Source: Pseudoalteromonas sp. (GTDB lineage: Bacteria; Pseudomonadota; Gammaproteobacteria; Enterobacterales; Alteromonadaceae). Taken from it: a stretch of DNA of 64,000 bases. Below the pieces are notes generated by a model that was given only the letters and a program-made list of their open reading frames with translations, made no database searches and was not told the DNA's origin. Position 1 is the first letter of the stretch. Each line of letters opens with the position of its first letter. This document shows, in pieces, positions 44,547-54,269 of the stretch. The stretch is from contig NZ_JAGYIU010000003.1 of the NCBI RefSeq assembly GCF_018402495.1, positions 248,001 through 312,000 on the forward strand, in the 5' to 3' direction. The position numbers and the translations under genes are program-made.

Positions 44547-45206
44547 ATGAAATTTTAAATTTTTCTCGGTTCGGTTAGAAAAAGTACCCCACCTAAGCCT
44601 GCGCGTTTAGGGGAGAGAGTAGCAAAAGCATGTGAGCGTTGTTTGCTTGAGCACTACTCTGAACACGAAATAGAGCTTATTGATCCGCTCGATTACGATT
44701 TAGACCCTGTGTTTAAACCGCACTTTGCCTATACGCAGGCTGAGGTACCTAAACAACTTGATGATTTAGCAGCAAAAATTAAAGCCAGCGATGGCTTTGT
44801 TATGGTGAGCCCTGAATATAATCATTCGATGAGCCCAGCACTCGCTAATTTGCTTAACCATTTTGGAAGCTCGTTATTTGGCTATAAACCCAGCGCAATT
44901 GTTACCTATTCTGCAGGGCAGTGGGGCGGCGTGCGCGCTGCTGTTGGCATGCGCAGTTTTTTAAGTGAACTGGGTTGTTTGCCGGTATCAGCAATGATAC
45001 ATGTACCAAAAGCACAGGATGTGTTTATTGAAAGTGGTGACGCAAATAATGCGGCAGAGCAAACATCATGGGATAGCTATTTTTCGCGCACCTTTAATCA
45101 ATTAATTTGGTGGGCAGAAGGTGCAAGCAAACAACGTGAAGCGTTAGACCCTAAGCAATTAAGCAAAGACTTTAAACGCGACCCATCACAACGTGATGCG
45201 CCTTAA
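44547..45206 (+). pseudogene. NADPH-dependent FMN reductase-like gene, nonsense at codon 4
   Basis: The ATG at 44547 has a well-placed AAGGAG ribosome site, but the fourth codon is TAA (44556-44558). The frame beyond it reads 'IFLGSVRKSTPPKPARLGERVAKACE', the flavodoxin-like N-terminal FMN loop, and stays open to 45206 with 'VMVSPEYNHSMSPALANLLNHFG' and 'YSAGQWGGVRAAVGM', family motifs. So one base change (probably AAA/CAA to TAA) breaks an otherwise full gene of ~219 codons. A restart at ATT 44559 or TTG 44643 cannot be excluded; the latter would lose the FMN loop. Confidence 0.8.
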
Positions 45207-45222
45207 TGGTTATAAATTTAAG

Positions 45223-45411
45223 CTAGTCTTTTTTTGCGTCTTCACGAGGGGAGGCCAATATAGCTTGCTTTTGCTCATCGGTTAAAATAATCCAGTCGAA
45301 TATTTCGTCACTTGTGCGCCCGCACCCAGTACAGTAGCCATTCATTCTATAACATTCACCGATACAGTCTGTTTTTAAATGAGTGGATTGTTTACTGGGT
45401 GTTTGGCGCAT
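45223..45411 (-). CDS. DUF1289 small cysteine-rich protein
   Basis: 62 residues: 'CIGECYRMNGYCTGCGRTSDEIFDWIILTDEQKQAIL' has the CxxxC...CxGCGRT..EI..W pattern of DUF1289, thought to bind a metal or iron-sulfur cluster. Role unknown; relatives are often called 'Fe-S oxidoreductase-like'. It runs opposite to the broken FMN reductase and follows a lipoprotein gene on the same strand. Confidence 0.85.
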   Translation of the reverse strand: MRQTPSKQSTHLKTDCIGECYRMNGYCTGCGRTSDEIFDWIILTDEQKQAILASPREDAKKD

Positions 45412-45425
45412 ACATTCTCTCGTAA

Positions 45426-45941
45426 TTATTTAGTGGCGACGGGCTTTCCTACTTCTAACGAGGTAGACCAGGTTTTAATTTTTGATAAGGTTTTGCTGGT
45501 ATAAACAGAAATAACCGGCGATTTATCATCAAGTACAAAGGTGGTGCGCAGAGAGGTTTCCGACTCTTTTTGTGTTTCTAACCAGTTGCTATTTTTTGTT
45601 AAACATTGGCGAGTGAGCTCAACGGCTTGTTTATGCATGGCAACGGCTTGTTGCTGGTCTTTGTAGTTTTCTTGACAGCGATAGGTCACGGTTTGATTGT
45701 TAAAGCTGGTTACTTGGCAGTTATCGCCAAATACGTTGTACTTTGCGCTCCACACATCTAAATAAGGTGTTTTTACTTTGGTGTCTTTTAACGCTTCAAA
45801 GCGATTGTCATAGGCGGCAATTAGCCCATCCATTTTTTCACAGGGCGTTAAGCTGTCTAATTTGGCTTTTTGCTCAGTGGTTAAACTGCTACAGCCAGAT
45901 AAAATTAGGCCAGTTAATACCAGCGATATATAAGTTTTCAT
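45426..45941 (-). CDS. Putative lipoprotein, unknown function
   Basis: 171 residues. Signal peptide with lipobox ILSGC (Cys17) then 'SSLTTEQKAKLDSLTPCEKMDGLIAAYDNRFEALKDTKVKTPYLDVWSAKY'. Four further cysteines (at about 34, 75, 90, 113) may form disulfides. No domain recognised. It is followed after 14 bases by the DUF1289 gene, so they may share a transcript. Confidence 0.7.
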   Translation of the reverse strand: MKTYISLVLTGLILSGCSSLTTEQKAKLDSLTPCEKMDGLIAAYDNRFEALKDTKVKTPYLDVWSAKYNVFGDNCQVTSFNNQTVTYRCQENYKDQQQAVAMHKQAVELTRQCLTKNSNWLETQKESETSLRTTFVLDDKSPVISVYTSKTLSKIKTWSTSLEVGKPVATK

Positions 45942-46061
45942 AATGCGCTATCCTTTTGTAATAGCTATTCCTTGGACGTTAACTAAAGAATACCTAAGGG
46001 AGAGAATAAATGCTATTGAGAGGCTGAATTAAAAAAGAAAAATTATGGCTTTTTATAACGA

Positions 46062-46084
46062 TGTGCGCCACAAAATGGCGCACA
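46062..46084 (-). terminator. Hairpin after hisIE
   Basis: TGTGCGCCA-CAAAA-TGGCGCACA, a strong 9-bp perfect stem, 15 bases beyond the hisIE stop, lacking a good T run; it probably ends or stabilises the hisF-hisIE transcript. Confidence 0.55.
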
Positions 46085-46099
46085 CAGTAATCGTTGTAT

Positions 46100-46714
46100 T
46101 TACTTATGACGACCTTGTAGGCAAGCAACTGCATCGGTGAGCTCTAAACCTTGGCGCTGTAATAACACAATTAAGTGATACAACAAGTCGGCCGATTCAT
46201 TAGTAAGCTCATTGTTGTCGTGTTTCATTGCCGCAAGCGCCACTTCAACGCCTTCTTCACCTACTTTTTGGCAGCTGCGGCTTAAGTCTTCAGCAAATAA
46301 AGATGCGGTGTAGCTTTTAGCTGGATCGTCATTTTTACGTGCAACAATCACATCTTCAAGTTGGGTTAAAAAGCTTAAGCTTGGTTTTGCAGCATTGCCA
46401 AAACAGCTTTGCGTGCCTAAATGGCATGTTGGCCCTTCTGGGTTTGCCAATACTAAAATTGAATCGTAGTCGCAATCTGTATGCACAGAGACCACGTTTA
46501 AGTAGTTTTCTGATGACTCGCCTTTGGTCCATAAACGCGATTTAGAACGCGAATAAAAAGTCACCTTATTACTTTCAAGCGTGACAGCAAGTGCTTCGCT
46601 ATTCATAAACCCTTGCATTAAAATAACGCCAGAGCGTGCATCTTGAACAATGGCAGGGATCATCTCGCTTTTTGCGAAATCAACTTGAGTTAGGTTTTCT
46701 TGCGTTACTAGCAT
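46100..46714 (-). CDS. hisI: Phosphoribosyl-AMP cyclohydrolase / phosphoribosyl-ATP pyrophosphatase
   Basis: 204-residue bifunctional HisIE. The N-terminal cyclohydrolase (1-~110) has '[18 protein letters not shown]', '[16 protein letters not shown]' and the metal ligands in '[27 protein letters not shown]'; the C-terminal pyrophosphatase has '[34 protein letters not shown]...ESADLLYHL'. They catalyse steps 2 and 3 of histidine synthesis. Its ATG overlaps hisF by 7 bases. Confidence 0.95.
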   Translation of the reverse strand: MLVTQENLTQVDFAKSEMIPAIVQDARSGVILMQGFMNSEALAVTLESNKVTFYSRSKSRLWTKGESSENYLNVVSVHTDCDYDSILVLANPEGPTCHLGTQSCFGNAAKPSLSFLTQLEDVIVARKNDDPAKSYTASLFAEDLSRSCQKVGEEGVEVALAAMKHDNNELTNESADLLYHLIVLLQRQGLELTDAVACLQGRHK

Positions 46715-47484
46715 AATCTGGCTGCCACTTGGTTATCTATTAAAAATTGTTTTAGTTCGCCAATGTTAATCACGTTTTTATGAAAAACGCTGGCCGCGAG
46801 TGCACCATCTACTTTGCTTTGTTTAAATACATCAACAAAATCTTGCATTGTGCCTGCGCCCCCTGAGGCGATTAAAGGAATGTCGCATAGCTCGCGTATT
46901 TTGCTTAGTTGCTCGTTGTCGTAACCATTACGAACGCCATCTTGGTTCATACAGTTTAAAACAATTTCGCCAGCACCTAAGTCTTGCACGCGTTGAACCC
47001 ACTCTTGAGTTTTATAACGAGTACGGCTTGAGGCATTAGGATCGCCTGTAAGCTGATACACTAAGTATTCACCGGTTGTTTCATCGTAAAAGCTATCAAT
47101 ACCGACAACCACACACTGCTTGCCAAACTCATCGTGTAACTCTTTTATAAGCTCAGGACGGGCAATGGCAGGGCTATTAATACTGATTTTGTCAGCGCCG
47201 CGTTCAAGTACGCGCGCTGCATCGGCTACCGATTTAATGCCACCCGCTACACAAAATGGAATGTCGATATGGCGGGCAATATTTTCTACCCAATTTACAT
47301 CGAGTAATCGTTTTTCAACGCTTGCACTGATCTCGTAAAATACCAGTTCGTCGGCACCGGCTTCACTGTACGCTTTAGCAAGTGTTAAAACATCGCCGAC
47401 TACCTCATGGCCCTTAAATTTAACGCCTTTAACGACTTGGCCGTCTTTTACGTCTAAACAAGGAATTATGCGTTTTGATAACAT
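46708..47484 (-). CDS. hisF: Imidazole glycerol phosphate synthase subunit HisF
   Basis: 258-residue TIM barrel that converts PRFAR plus ammonia (from HisH) to ImGP and AICAR. '[22 protein letters not shown]', '[13 protein letters not shown]', '[29 protein letters not shown]' and '[15 protein letters not shown]' show the phosphate-binding loops and the Asp11/Asp130-type catalytic residues. It begins a separate unit here: its normal neighbour hisA is about 6.8 kb away, although on the same strand, so the gene needs its own promoter in 47485-47600. Confidence 0.95.
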   Translation of the reverse strand: MLSKRIIPCLDVKDGQVVKGVKFKGHEVVGDVLTLAKAYSEAGADELVFYEISASVEKRLLDVNWVENIARHIDIPFCVAGGIKSVADAARVLERGADKISINSPAIARPELIKELHDEFGKQCVVVGIDSFYDETTGEYLVYQLTGDPNASSRTRYKTQEWVQRVQDLGAGEIVLNCMNQDGVRNGYDNEQLSKIRELCDIPLIASGGAGTMQDFVDVFKQSKVDGALAASVFHKNVINIGELKQFLIDNQVAARLC

Positions 47485-47779
47485 GCGCTTACCTCGTTTT
47501 TAAAATTCTGGATTGTAATATGGTTATTATTACGTTTGTTATTGGTATAACTCATTAGAAAACACATAGACTGCACTTGATATGTTATATTTTTAATAAA
47601 AATGAATAGTTAATTTAATGAATGAATCTAAATGCATTACTATGCAATGAATTCTTGGCTCCACTATATAATAAAACTTGCGCTATGTTAATGGTAAAAG
47701 CTAGAACTAAAAGTGATAATTCATTCCGGAAAAACGCGCAATCTTGAAACCGTATACTAAATTCATAAAACACTAAAAA

Positions 47780-47875
47780 TTAGCGTGTTTCTTTAGAAAA
47801 CCGATAGCAGTTTCGACCGGAATTTTTAGCCTCGTAAAGTGCTTGAAAAGTCTGTAATGTTGGCTGGAATTTTTT
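47780..47875 (-). pseudogene. Fossil C-terminus of a GGDEF gene
   Basis: About 27 codons ending in a stop at 47780 encode 'FQALYEAKNSGRNCYRFS', which is the standard last stretch of GGDEF proteins (ALYxAKxxGRNxxxxF). No GGEEF motif is upstream; the frame breaks beyond 47875. This is the tail of a lost diguanylate cyclase gene in the his-RND gap. Confidence 0.7.
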
Positions 47876-47900
47876 ATAAATTGCATAGTCGCGATTTAAT

Positions 47901-47936
47901 AATTGGCCATGACTTTTTACTAAGCATGGCCAATTT
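47901..47936. terminator. Hairpin after the second RND operon
   Basis: Perfect arms AATTGGCCATG / CATGGCCAATT around a 14-base loop, with TTTTT following on the plus strand. It follows the RND permease stop on the minus strand. Confidence 0.65.
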
Positions 47937-47946
47937 TTCGTTAGTT

Positions 47947-50900
47947 TTAATTAGTTGTTTGTTCGCCTTGTTTAACGTTCATAAATATCGCGTAGAGCAC
48001 GGGGATCACAATTAAAGTCAATAGGGTGGCAAACAGTAACCCAAACACCAGTACCACTGACATCGATTGGAAAAACGCATCAAAGTATAGTGGTATTACC
48101 CCTAGTACGGTGGTGAGTGTGCCCATCATTACTGGTCTTACCCGACTATTTGCCGAATCGATAATGGCATTATAAGCAGGTTTTCCTTGGCGAATTTCCA
48201 TATCCATCTGATCCACTAATACAATGGCATTTTTAATCAATAAACCAGAGAGCGACAGTAATCCTAATATACCCATAAACTCTAATGGGATTTGTGTAGT
48301 AACCAGCCCAAAAACAACACCAATTAAGGCTAATGGCACAACAAGCCAAATAATAATAGGTTGTTTTAATGCGTTAAATAACACAATAACAATGAGTACC
48401 ATGGCTAAAAAACCCAGTGGAATAGTTGAGGCCAGCATTTCGTTAGACTCTTTCGATTGACCATATTCGCCATCCCATTCTAGGCGGTAGCCTTGTGGTA
48501 GTTCAATGGCTTCTATTTTAGGTTTTACTCTATTAAATAACTCAGAAGCAAGCTCACCTGGCAGTGGATCGGCTTGGGCTTTTATGGTCCATTCACGGTC
48601 TTCACGTTTTAATATGCCGTCGCGCCATACGGTTTTAAAGCCATTGGTGACTTGAGCAAGAGGCAGTGTTTCACCAGTGATATTGCTTTGCACTTGAATG
48701 TTACCAATGTCGTTTATGTCTACGCGTTCTTTTTGTGGCGCTCTGACGATAATAGGAATGAGCTCTTCGCCTTCACGATACTGCCCAACCACTTGCCCTG
48801 AAAAGTTTTGTTGCAGTGCTTCGGCAACGGCTTTACGCGTTACACCTGCGCGCTGTGCATTAATGGCAGAGTACTGTGGCTCAATCACACTAATGCGTTG
48901 TCGCCAAGTGTCTTTAATTGACAGCGCACCGCCATCTTCAATTAATACGGCTTTTGCTTTTGCTGCCAGCTCTCTTAGTACACTCGGATCGGGGCCTTTA
49001 AATGTGGCTTCTATTTTAGAGCCACCACCGGGGCCCATTACAAAGCGCCATACTTTGCCTTGCGCATCCACAAAGTTATTATCAATGTAGTTTTGTACTG
49101 TAGGTAAGAGTTGATCTAGTTTTTTATAGTCATCGACTTTAGCTAAAATTTGCCCATAAGAACTATTGGGTGATTCGCTGCCATAAATAAGCATGTAACG
49201 TAATCCACCACCGCCAATAAGCGTTTGTATGCCCTCAACGCCGTTTTGTTGTTTTACAAACGCTTCAAGTTTGAGCATGTCTTTTTTGGTTTTTTCAATA
49301 TCGGTACCTTGCGGTAACCAAAAATCAACCACCATTTGCGGCGTGGTGGAAGCTGGGAAAAATCCTGATTTTACAAATTGAAAACCCCACATAGACACAC
49401 TAAACATGGCAACCACAACAGTAACCGTTAACCAGCGATGATGAAGCGCCGACACCACAACCGATTGATACAACGCCATGAGTTTATTAGGTTTTGCTGA
49501 ACCAGAGGTATCGGTATCTTGTTCTTTAAATAAGCAATAACAAAATAGAGGTGTTAGCGTAATGGCAAATAACCAGCTGTATAACAAAGAGATTAAAATA
49601 ACCCAAAATAAATGACCGGTAAATTCAGCGGTATCACCCGGTGCGAGGCCAATAGGTGCAAAGGCAACAATGCCGACTAATGTGCCGCCAAGTAGTGGCC
49701 ATTTAGTTTGTTTTACAACTTCACTGGCAATGTCTAACTTTTTACGCCCTTGTTGTGTGCCTACCAAAATTCCTTCTGTCACCACAATCGCATTATCAAC
49801 CATCATACCGAGGGCAATAATAAGCGCACCTAAGGAAATACGGTGCATGGGTATACCGCTAAAATCCATGGTAGCAAGGGTTGCAAAAATAGTTAGCAGT
49901 AACACGGCACCAATAATAACCCCAGAGCGCAACCCCATAAATAGCAGCAACGTGACCATGACAATCACCAGCGCCACTAATACATTAACCACAAAGTTAT
50001 CGACGGAGTCTTGTACCACTTTTCCTTGATGGTAAAACTCATGCACGCTGATGCCAAGCGGTCTGAGGTTTTCAGTTTGCTTTACTTTATCATCAACGCG
50101 ATCAAACACTTTTACCACATTAGCGCCTAATACACTGGCAACCCCCAGTGATATGGCAGGCTTAGAGTTGTAGCGTACTAACTTGGTTGCTGGGCTTTGA
50201 AAACCGCGGTATACATTGGCAATATCTTTTAGGTAAATTGTTTTACCTTTAGCGCTGGCACTTACCAGTAGGTTTTTAATGGTATCAACGGAGTTTAATT
50301 CGCCGGTGGGATCAATAAAAATACGTTGATCGCCAATTTGGGTATTACCTGCACTCAATACGGCGTTTTGTTCATCCAAAATACCGTAAATGTTATTGAT
50401 AGATACGCCTAAAGAGGCTAACTCTTCTCGGGCAATTTCTACAAATATCCCCTCTTGTTGTACGCCCGTCATGGCAACTTTCGCTACACCGTCTACTTGT
50501 AAAATGTCACTTTGTAGCGTTTTAGCATAGGCATGCAGTTCATCGGGGGAGTACCCTTCGGCAGTAATTAAATAACTCAAGCCATATACATCGCCAAAAT
50601 CGTCATAAACTTGTGGTGTGCCAGTACCAGGGGGAAGTGTTGGGCGAGTATCGTTAATTTTGTTTCTGAGTTTAGTCCAAATAACTTGTAGCTCAGATTT
50701 GGTTGGCGAAAATTCTGATTTAATTTCTACTTTAATTTCAGATAAGCCCGTTGATGAGGTCGACGATATAGTATCGACTTCTTGTAACTCTTGAATGGAA
50801 CGCTCAAGCGGCTCGGTCACTTCTTTAGCAACCTCAAGCGGGCTCGCGCCTGAATAAGAAACAAATACTTGCGCGGTGCGAATTATAAATTCGGGGTCTT

Positions 50901-51006
50901 CAAACCGAGCCATGTTTTTGTATGACGAAAAACCAAAGCCAAGCGTTAAAATGATGAGTATAGTGCTAATTAATTTATTATTTATTGTCCACTTTGCTAA
51001 ATCCAT
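47947..51006 (-). CDS. RND-family efflux permease (second copy)
   Basis: 1019 residues, the same length as the first RND permease (2873-5932) and of the same subfamily by motif: 'ARFEDPEFIIRTAQVFVSYSGASPLEVAKEVTEPLE', 'GALIIALGMMVDNAIVVTEGI' and 'GLLSLSGLLIKNAIVLVDQM' match it in order, with many substitutions. It has the twelve-helix AcrB plan and the proton-relay Asp in TM4. The adaptor is encoded 10 bases upstream (minus strand). No outer-membrane partner or regulator is adjacent. The whole unit lies inside the split his locus. Substrate unknown. Confidence 0.93.
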   Translation of the reverse strand: MDLAKWTINNKLISTILIILTLGFGFSSYKNMARFEDPEFIIRTAQVFVSYSGASPLEVAKEVTEPLERSIQELQEVDTISSTSSTGLSEIKVEIKSEFSPTKSELQVIWTKLRNKINDTRPTLPPGTGTPQVYDDFGDVYGLSYLITAEGYSPDELHAYAKTLQSDILQVDGVAKVAMTGVQQEGIFVEIAREELASLGVSINNIYGILDEQNAVLSAGNTQIGDQRIFIDPTGELNSVDTIKNLLVSASAKGKTIYLKDIANVYRGFQSPATKLVRYNSKPAISLGVASVLGANVVKVFDRVDDKVKQTENLRPLGISVHEFYHQGKVVQDSVDNFVVNVLVALVIVMVTLLLFMGLRSGVIIGAVLLLTIFATLATMDFSGIPMHRISLGALIIALGMMVDNAIVVTEGILVGTQQGRKKLDIASEVVKQTKWPLLGGTLVGIVAFAPIGLAPGDTAEFTGHLFWVILISLLYSWLFAITLTPLFCYCLFKEQDTDTSGSAKPNKLMALYQSVVVSALHHRWLTVTVVVAMFSVSMWGFQFVKSGFFPASTTPQMVVDFWLPQGTDIEKTKKDMLKLEAFVKQQNGVEGIQTLIGGGGLRYMLIYGSESPNSSYGQILAKVDDYKKLDQLLPTVQNYIDNNFVDAQGKVWRFVMGPGGGSKIEATFKGPDPSVLRELAAKAKAVLIEDGGALSIKDTWRQRISVIEPQYSAINAQRAGVTRKAVAEALQQNFSGQVVGQYREGEELIPIIVRAPQKERVDINDIGNIQVQSNITGETLPLAQVTNGFKTVWRDGILKREDREWTIKAQADPLPGELASELFNRVKPKIEAIELPQGYRLEWDGEYGQSKESNEMLASTIPLGFLAMVLIVIVLFNALKQPIIIWLVVPLALIGVVFGLVTTQIPLEFMGILGLLSLSGLLIKNAIVLVDQMDMEIRQGKPAYNAIIDSANSRVRPVMMGTLTTVLGVIPLYFDAFFQSMSVVLVFGLLFATLLTLIVIPVLYAIFMNVKQGEQTTN

Positions 51007-51016
51007 TACTGCGCTC

Positions 51017-52087
51017 CTATGCTTTAGTCCAAGGACGTACTTTCATACCCTCAGTCACATAGTTTGCACCAGCACCTACAATCACATCACCAGCTTTTAA
51101 GCCTTCAGTAATAATCAGTTGTTCGCCAATACCTTGTTCAATAGTGACGAGTGTTTTTGAGACTTGCATTGTTTGAGTATCAACTGACCATACGAAATGC
51201 TGGCCGTTTTGTTCAAAAATAGCAAAGGTAGGGACAGCCAGTCGTGTTGCGTTTGAACTTGTTTGACGCTCTATTTTTAGGCTGGCATTCATGCCAGGTA
51301 ATATATTAAGGTTATTGGGTACAGCAAACGAAAAGCGTACTTCATAGGTTTGACTGGCAGAATCAGCTTCTAAATTCGCACGTCTAAATGTCGCAGCAAT
51401 AGGGGGAGTCGATACATCTTGTAAAATTACTGAGGCTACATTATTTTGCTTAGAATCTACCGTGGCCACAATAGACGCGGGAATATTTACAACCGCTTCC
51501 ATTTCACCTTTACCAAATAGGGTAACTACATGTTGCCCAGCACTGATGTTTTCAAGCTGCTTTACTGGAACTTCTGCAACAATGGCATCGTAAGGCGCTA
51601 TGATTTTACTGTCAGATAATGCCTTTTGCGCTGAGTCATACTGTGATTCGGCCACTTCTTTTTTAGATTTTAGTTGCTCACTATCTCGCTGTGAAATAAC
51701 ACCGTCTTTTGCAAGCTTTAAACCACGTTGATAATCATTGTTGGCGGTTTCAAACTGTACTTTGCTTGATTTAACTTCATTAACAAAGTTTCGTTGCTCT
51801 AATGCAGCTATTACGTCTCCTTTTTTTACGTTTTGCGCGGCAATAACGTTGAGCTTTTCTAGTTTACCACTGACCTGAAAGGCTAGTTTTGAGCTGTTTA
51901 TTGTATCTATCGTGGCAGGGTAGGTGAGTGTTTTTGATTGAGATCCATCATCAATGGTTATTAACTTAACAGGACGAGGCTTGTTTTGTTTTTGAGTGCT
52001 GACTTCGCTATCTGAACAACCGGCTAACAAAAACAGTAGCGCAATACTAATAAAATTAAATTTAGTAAAACATGGTTTATTGATCAT
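51017..52087 (-). CDS. RND efflux periplasmic adaptor (second copy)
   Basis: 356 residues, lipoprotein with LAGC lipobox (Cys24). HlyD/AcrA layout: 'KPRPVKLITIDDGSQ', lipoyl halves 'GKLEKLNVIAAQNVKKGDVIAALEQR' and 'IIAPYDAIVAEVPVKQLENISAGQHV', helical hairpin between (~95-140), and 'EGMKVRPWTKA' at the end. It pairs with the RND permease 10 bases downstream. Strongly similar in plan to the adaptor at 5934-7016 but with distinct sequence. Confidence 0.92.
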   Translation of the reverse strand: MINKPCFTKFNFISIALLFLLAGCSDSEVSTQKQNKPRPVKLITIDDGSQSKTLTYPATIDTINSSKLAFQVSGKLEKLNVIAAQNVKKGDVIAALEQRNFVNEVKSSKVQFETANNDYQRGLKLAKDGVISQRDSEQLKSKKEVAESQYDSAQKALSDSKIIAPYDAIVAEVPVKQLENISAGQHVVTLFGKGEMEAVVNIPASIVATVDSKQNNVASVILQDVSTPPIAATFRRANLEADSASQTYEVRFSFAVPNNLNILPGMNASLKIERQTSSNATRLAVPTFAIFEQNGQHFVWSVDTQTMQVSKTLVTIEQGIGEQLIITEGLKAGDVIVGAGANYVTEGMKVRPWTKA

Positions 52088-52582
52088 CTTGCTTACCTTA
52101 AATAAAAAGTGCGGTGTTAATCGTTGGCATTTTTGTGTGGTTCAAAATTATAAAATGCGTAAATGTGTTTATTTTCGAATTTACCTGTAATGCTGTTTAT
52201 TAAGCTATAACTACTTACTGCTTGAAAAAGCAGCAGATAACTAGTGAGTAATAAATAATATTTTAATTTCAACAGTTTATTATTGCTGTACGGTTTTGTT
52301 TTAATTTGTGTGATTTTGTAGAACGTAATAAATCAGCACCCTAATGCTTGCTTTGTATCAACATTAGTATAATTAACAATCGGTTTTTTTAAAGCGCAGC
52401 TCATAAAGATTATATTTTTGGAATTTAAAATACTTAAAGTGCGGTTTATTAATTGAATTGAAATATTAATTGCTTGGGGTCGGTCTTGTGAGTGTCGTGT
52501 CGGTATAACTAAATAAAAGCTATCCGATCTAAAGCATATCTCAGTAATGGTTAGCCATTAATTTAAAGACGTAATTAAAACT
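52088..52582. other. Gene-free divergent region
   Basis: About 495 bp between the adaptor (minus) and the catalase-like gene (plus); promoters for both must lie here. It is AT-rich; I see no strong repeat or convincing small gene. Confidence 0.5.
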
Positions 52583-53647
52583 ATGAAAAATTCCAAACAT
52601 AATCATCATGAAAATAATCATACGAGGTCTAATCCTACCATGAGTAAAAAAATCACCTTAATTGCAATAATCACTTTATTTGCACTGACGATTTTATATT
52701 TTACCGGCGCTTTTAACAGCGATGCGGTTACTGCGCAGCGTTTTGTTAATTTACAACAAGGTGAGCAAGCCCATGCGGGTTTTCGTCGTGCTCACGCTAA
52801 AGGTATTTGTTTAGCAGGGTCGTTTGAGTCTACCGGTGAGCTTGCTAAATATTCGCAAGCTAAGGTATTTGATTTAGGCGCCACCCCTTTTATTGGCCGT
52901 TTCTCTATTGCGGGCAATAATCCAACCGCACCTGATTTAAAAGCACCGGTGCGTAGTTTAGCGTTTTCTATAACTACCGATGATAACCAAGAATGGCGCG
53001 TAGCAATGAACACGCCTCCAGTTATGGCTGTAGCGACGCCAGATGCGTTCTTTAAACAGTTACAAGCGCTATCCCCTGATCCGGTAACTAAAAAACGCAG
53101 TCCTGAAAAAATTAAAGCCTTTTTTGCCGCACACCCTGAAAGTGCCGTATTTAATAACTGGAAAGCAAGTTATAAACCAACCAGCAGTTTTGCCACTGAG
53201 CAATACCACAGTATTAATGCCTTTTATTTGGTTGATGAAAATAATGAAAAGCACGCCGTACGTTGGATAGCTAAACCACAATTAAGTGATGAAAACATTC
53301 AACCACTTAATAATGATTCAGCCGATGCATTGCAGCTACAACTTAAAGATCAAGTTGCTCAAGCCCCCGTTAAATTCGACATGCTGTTTAGCTTTGCAAC
53401 CGCTGAAGATGATGAAAACAACCCAACTGTTTTATGGCCACAATCACGCAAAACAATTAACGCAGGCACATTAGTTATCTCAAGCCTTCAGGCGCAAGAA
53501 GGAGGCGTGTGTGCTGATATGAACTTTGATCCCTTGGTACTTCCTACAGGGATAGAGCCAAGCGCCGATCCTATATTACGTGCCCGTGGCGCGGCTTATG
53601 CTGAGTCATTTCGTCGTCGTGCTAAAGAAGTACTTTTAAATAATTAA
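52583..53647 (+). CDS. Catalase-like heme peroxidase (SrpA type)
   Basis: 354 residues. One N-terminal membrane/signal segment ('ITLIAIITLFALTILYFTGAF') suggests a periplasmic or membrane-anchored form. The small-catalase domain shows 'AHAGFRRAHAKGICLAGSFESTGELAKYSQAKVF' with the distal His, 'PVRSLAFSITTDDNQEWRVAMNTPPVMAV', and the proximal heme Tyr in 'ILRARGAAYAESFRRR' (RxxxY). It should detoxify peroxides. It precedes a b561 gene by 16 bases; this pair recurs in bacteria. The start could be the ATG 52583 or 52640 (GAGG upstream of the latter); the longer form has a His/Asn-rich head. Confidence 0.88.
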   Translation: MKNSKHNHHENNHTRSNPTMSKKITLIAIITLFALTILYFTGAFNSDAVTAQRFVNLQQGEQAHAGFRRAHAKGICLAGSFESTGELAKYSQAKVFDLGATPFIGRFSIAGNNPTAPDLKAPVRSLAFSITTDDNQEWRVAMNTPPVMAVATPDAFFKQLQALSPDPVTKKRSPEKIKAFFAAHPESAVFNNWKASYKPTSSFATEQYHSINAFYLVDENNEKHAVRWIAKPQLSDENIQPLNNDSADALQLQLKDQVAQAPVKFDMLFSFATAEDDENNPTVLWPQSRKTINAGTLVISSLQAQEGGVCADMNFDPLVLPTGIEPSADPILRARGAAYAESFRRRAKEVLLNN

Positions 53648-53663
53648 TAACAGGAAATATCGA

Positions 53664-54203
53664 ATGAAAACAATTAATAAATACTCAGCGTCGAGTATGC
53701 TTATTCACTGGGCGATGGCGTTAATCATACTTTCTATGTTATTTCTTGGTTTGTCGATGGTACAAAGTTTAGCGGTTTGGCAAATAGAGGCCATTGCGCT
53801 GCATAAGTCATTTGGTATTTTAGCGTTGGTGTTAGTTGCTATTAGATTAATCAATAAAGTCGTTACCACCAGTCCTGCATTACCACCGAGTGTGCCTAAG
53901 GCTCAAGCATTAGCCGCGCATTTAACCCAAGTTGGTTTATATGCATCTATGATTTTAATGCCGATTTCTGGTTGGTTAATGCAAAGCGCTGATGGCCGTC
54001 ATGTGAGCTTTTTTGGTTTATTTACTTTGCCTAGCTTAGTTAGTAAAGATATTGAAACGTATGCTTTTTTCCGTGAAGCACATGGTTTAATTGCTTATGC
54101 ATTTTTGTTGTTTATTTTTATGCATGTAAGCGCTGCGCTTTATCATGGTTTAATAAAGCAAGATGGCGTATTAGGCTCTATGTTACCTGGTAAGCATAAA
54201 TAA
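53664..54203 (+). CDS. Cytochrome b561 family protein
   Basis: 179 residues, four membrane helices: 'SASSMLIHWAMALIILSMLFLGL', 'ALHKSFGILALVLVAIRLI', 'LTQVGLYASMILMPISGWLM' and 'EAHGLIAYAFLLFIFMHVSAALYH'. Histidines in each (IHW, LHKS, AHG, MHV) are the usual heme ligands. It probably passes electrons from quinol to the peroxidase encoded just upstream. This is an inference from gene pairing; the cyb561 role itself is well known. Confidence 0.9.
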   Translation: MKTINKYSASSMLIHWAMALIILSMLFLGLSMVQSLAVWQIEAIALHKSFGILALVLVAIRLINKVVTTSPALPPSVPKAQALAAHLTQVGLYASMILMPISGWLMQSADGRHVSFFGLFTLPSLVSKDIETYAFFREAHGLIAYAFLLFIFMHVSAALYHGLIKQDGVLGSMLPGKHK

Positions 54204-54220
54204 ACTGATAGTTTTATACA

Positions 54221-54257
54221 AAAAAGGCACAGATGCGCTCGCACCTGTGCCTTTTTT
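54221..54257. terminator. Bidirectional terminator between b561 and hisA
   Basis: Hairpin GGCACAG...CTGTGCC with A run before and T run after; it can end both the cytochrome b561 transcript and the histidine operon, which converges on it. Confidence 0.9.
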
Positions 54258-54269
54258 AGATCTATATTT

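Larger units (their letters stand above)
47485..47946. other. Gap upstream of hisF with a GGDEF gene fossil and hairpin
   Basis: 460 bp without an intact gene. 47485-47600 should contain a promoter for hisF. A GGDEF C-terminal fragment (separate entry, 47780-47875) and the hairpin 47901-47936, AATTGGCCATG...CATGGCCAATT with T run on the plus strand, end the RND operon side. Confidence 0.6.
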
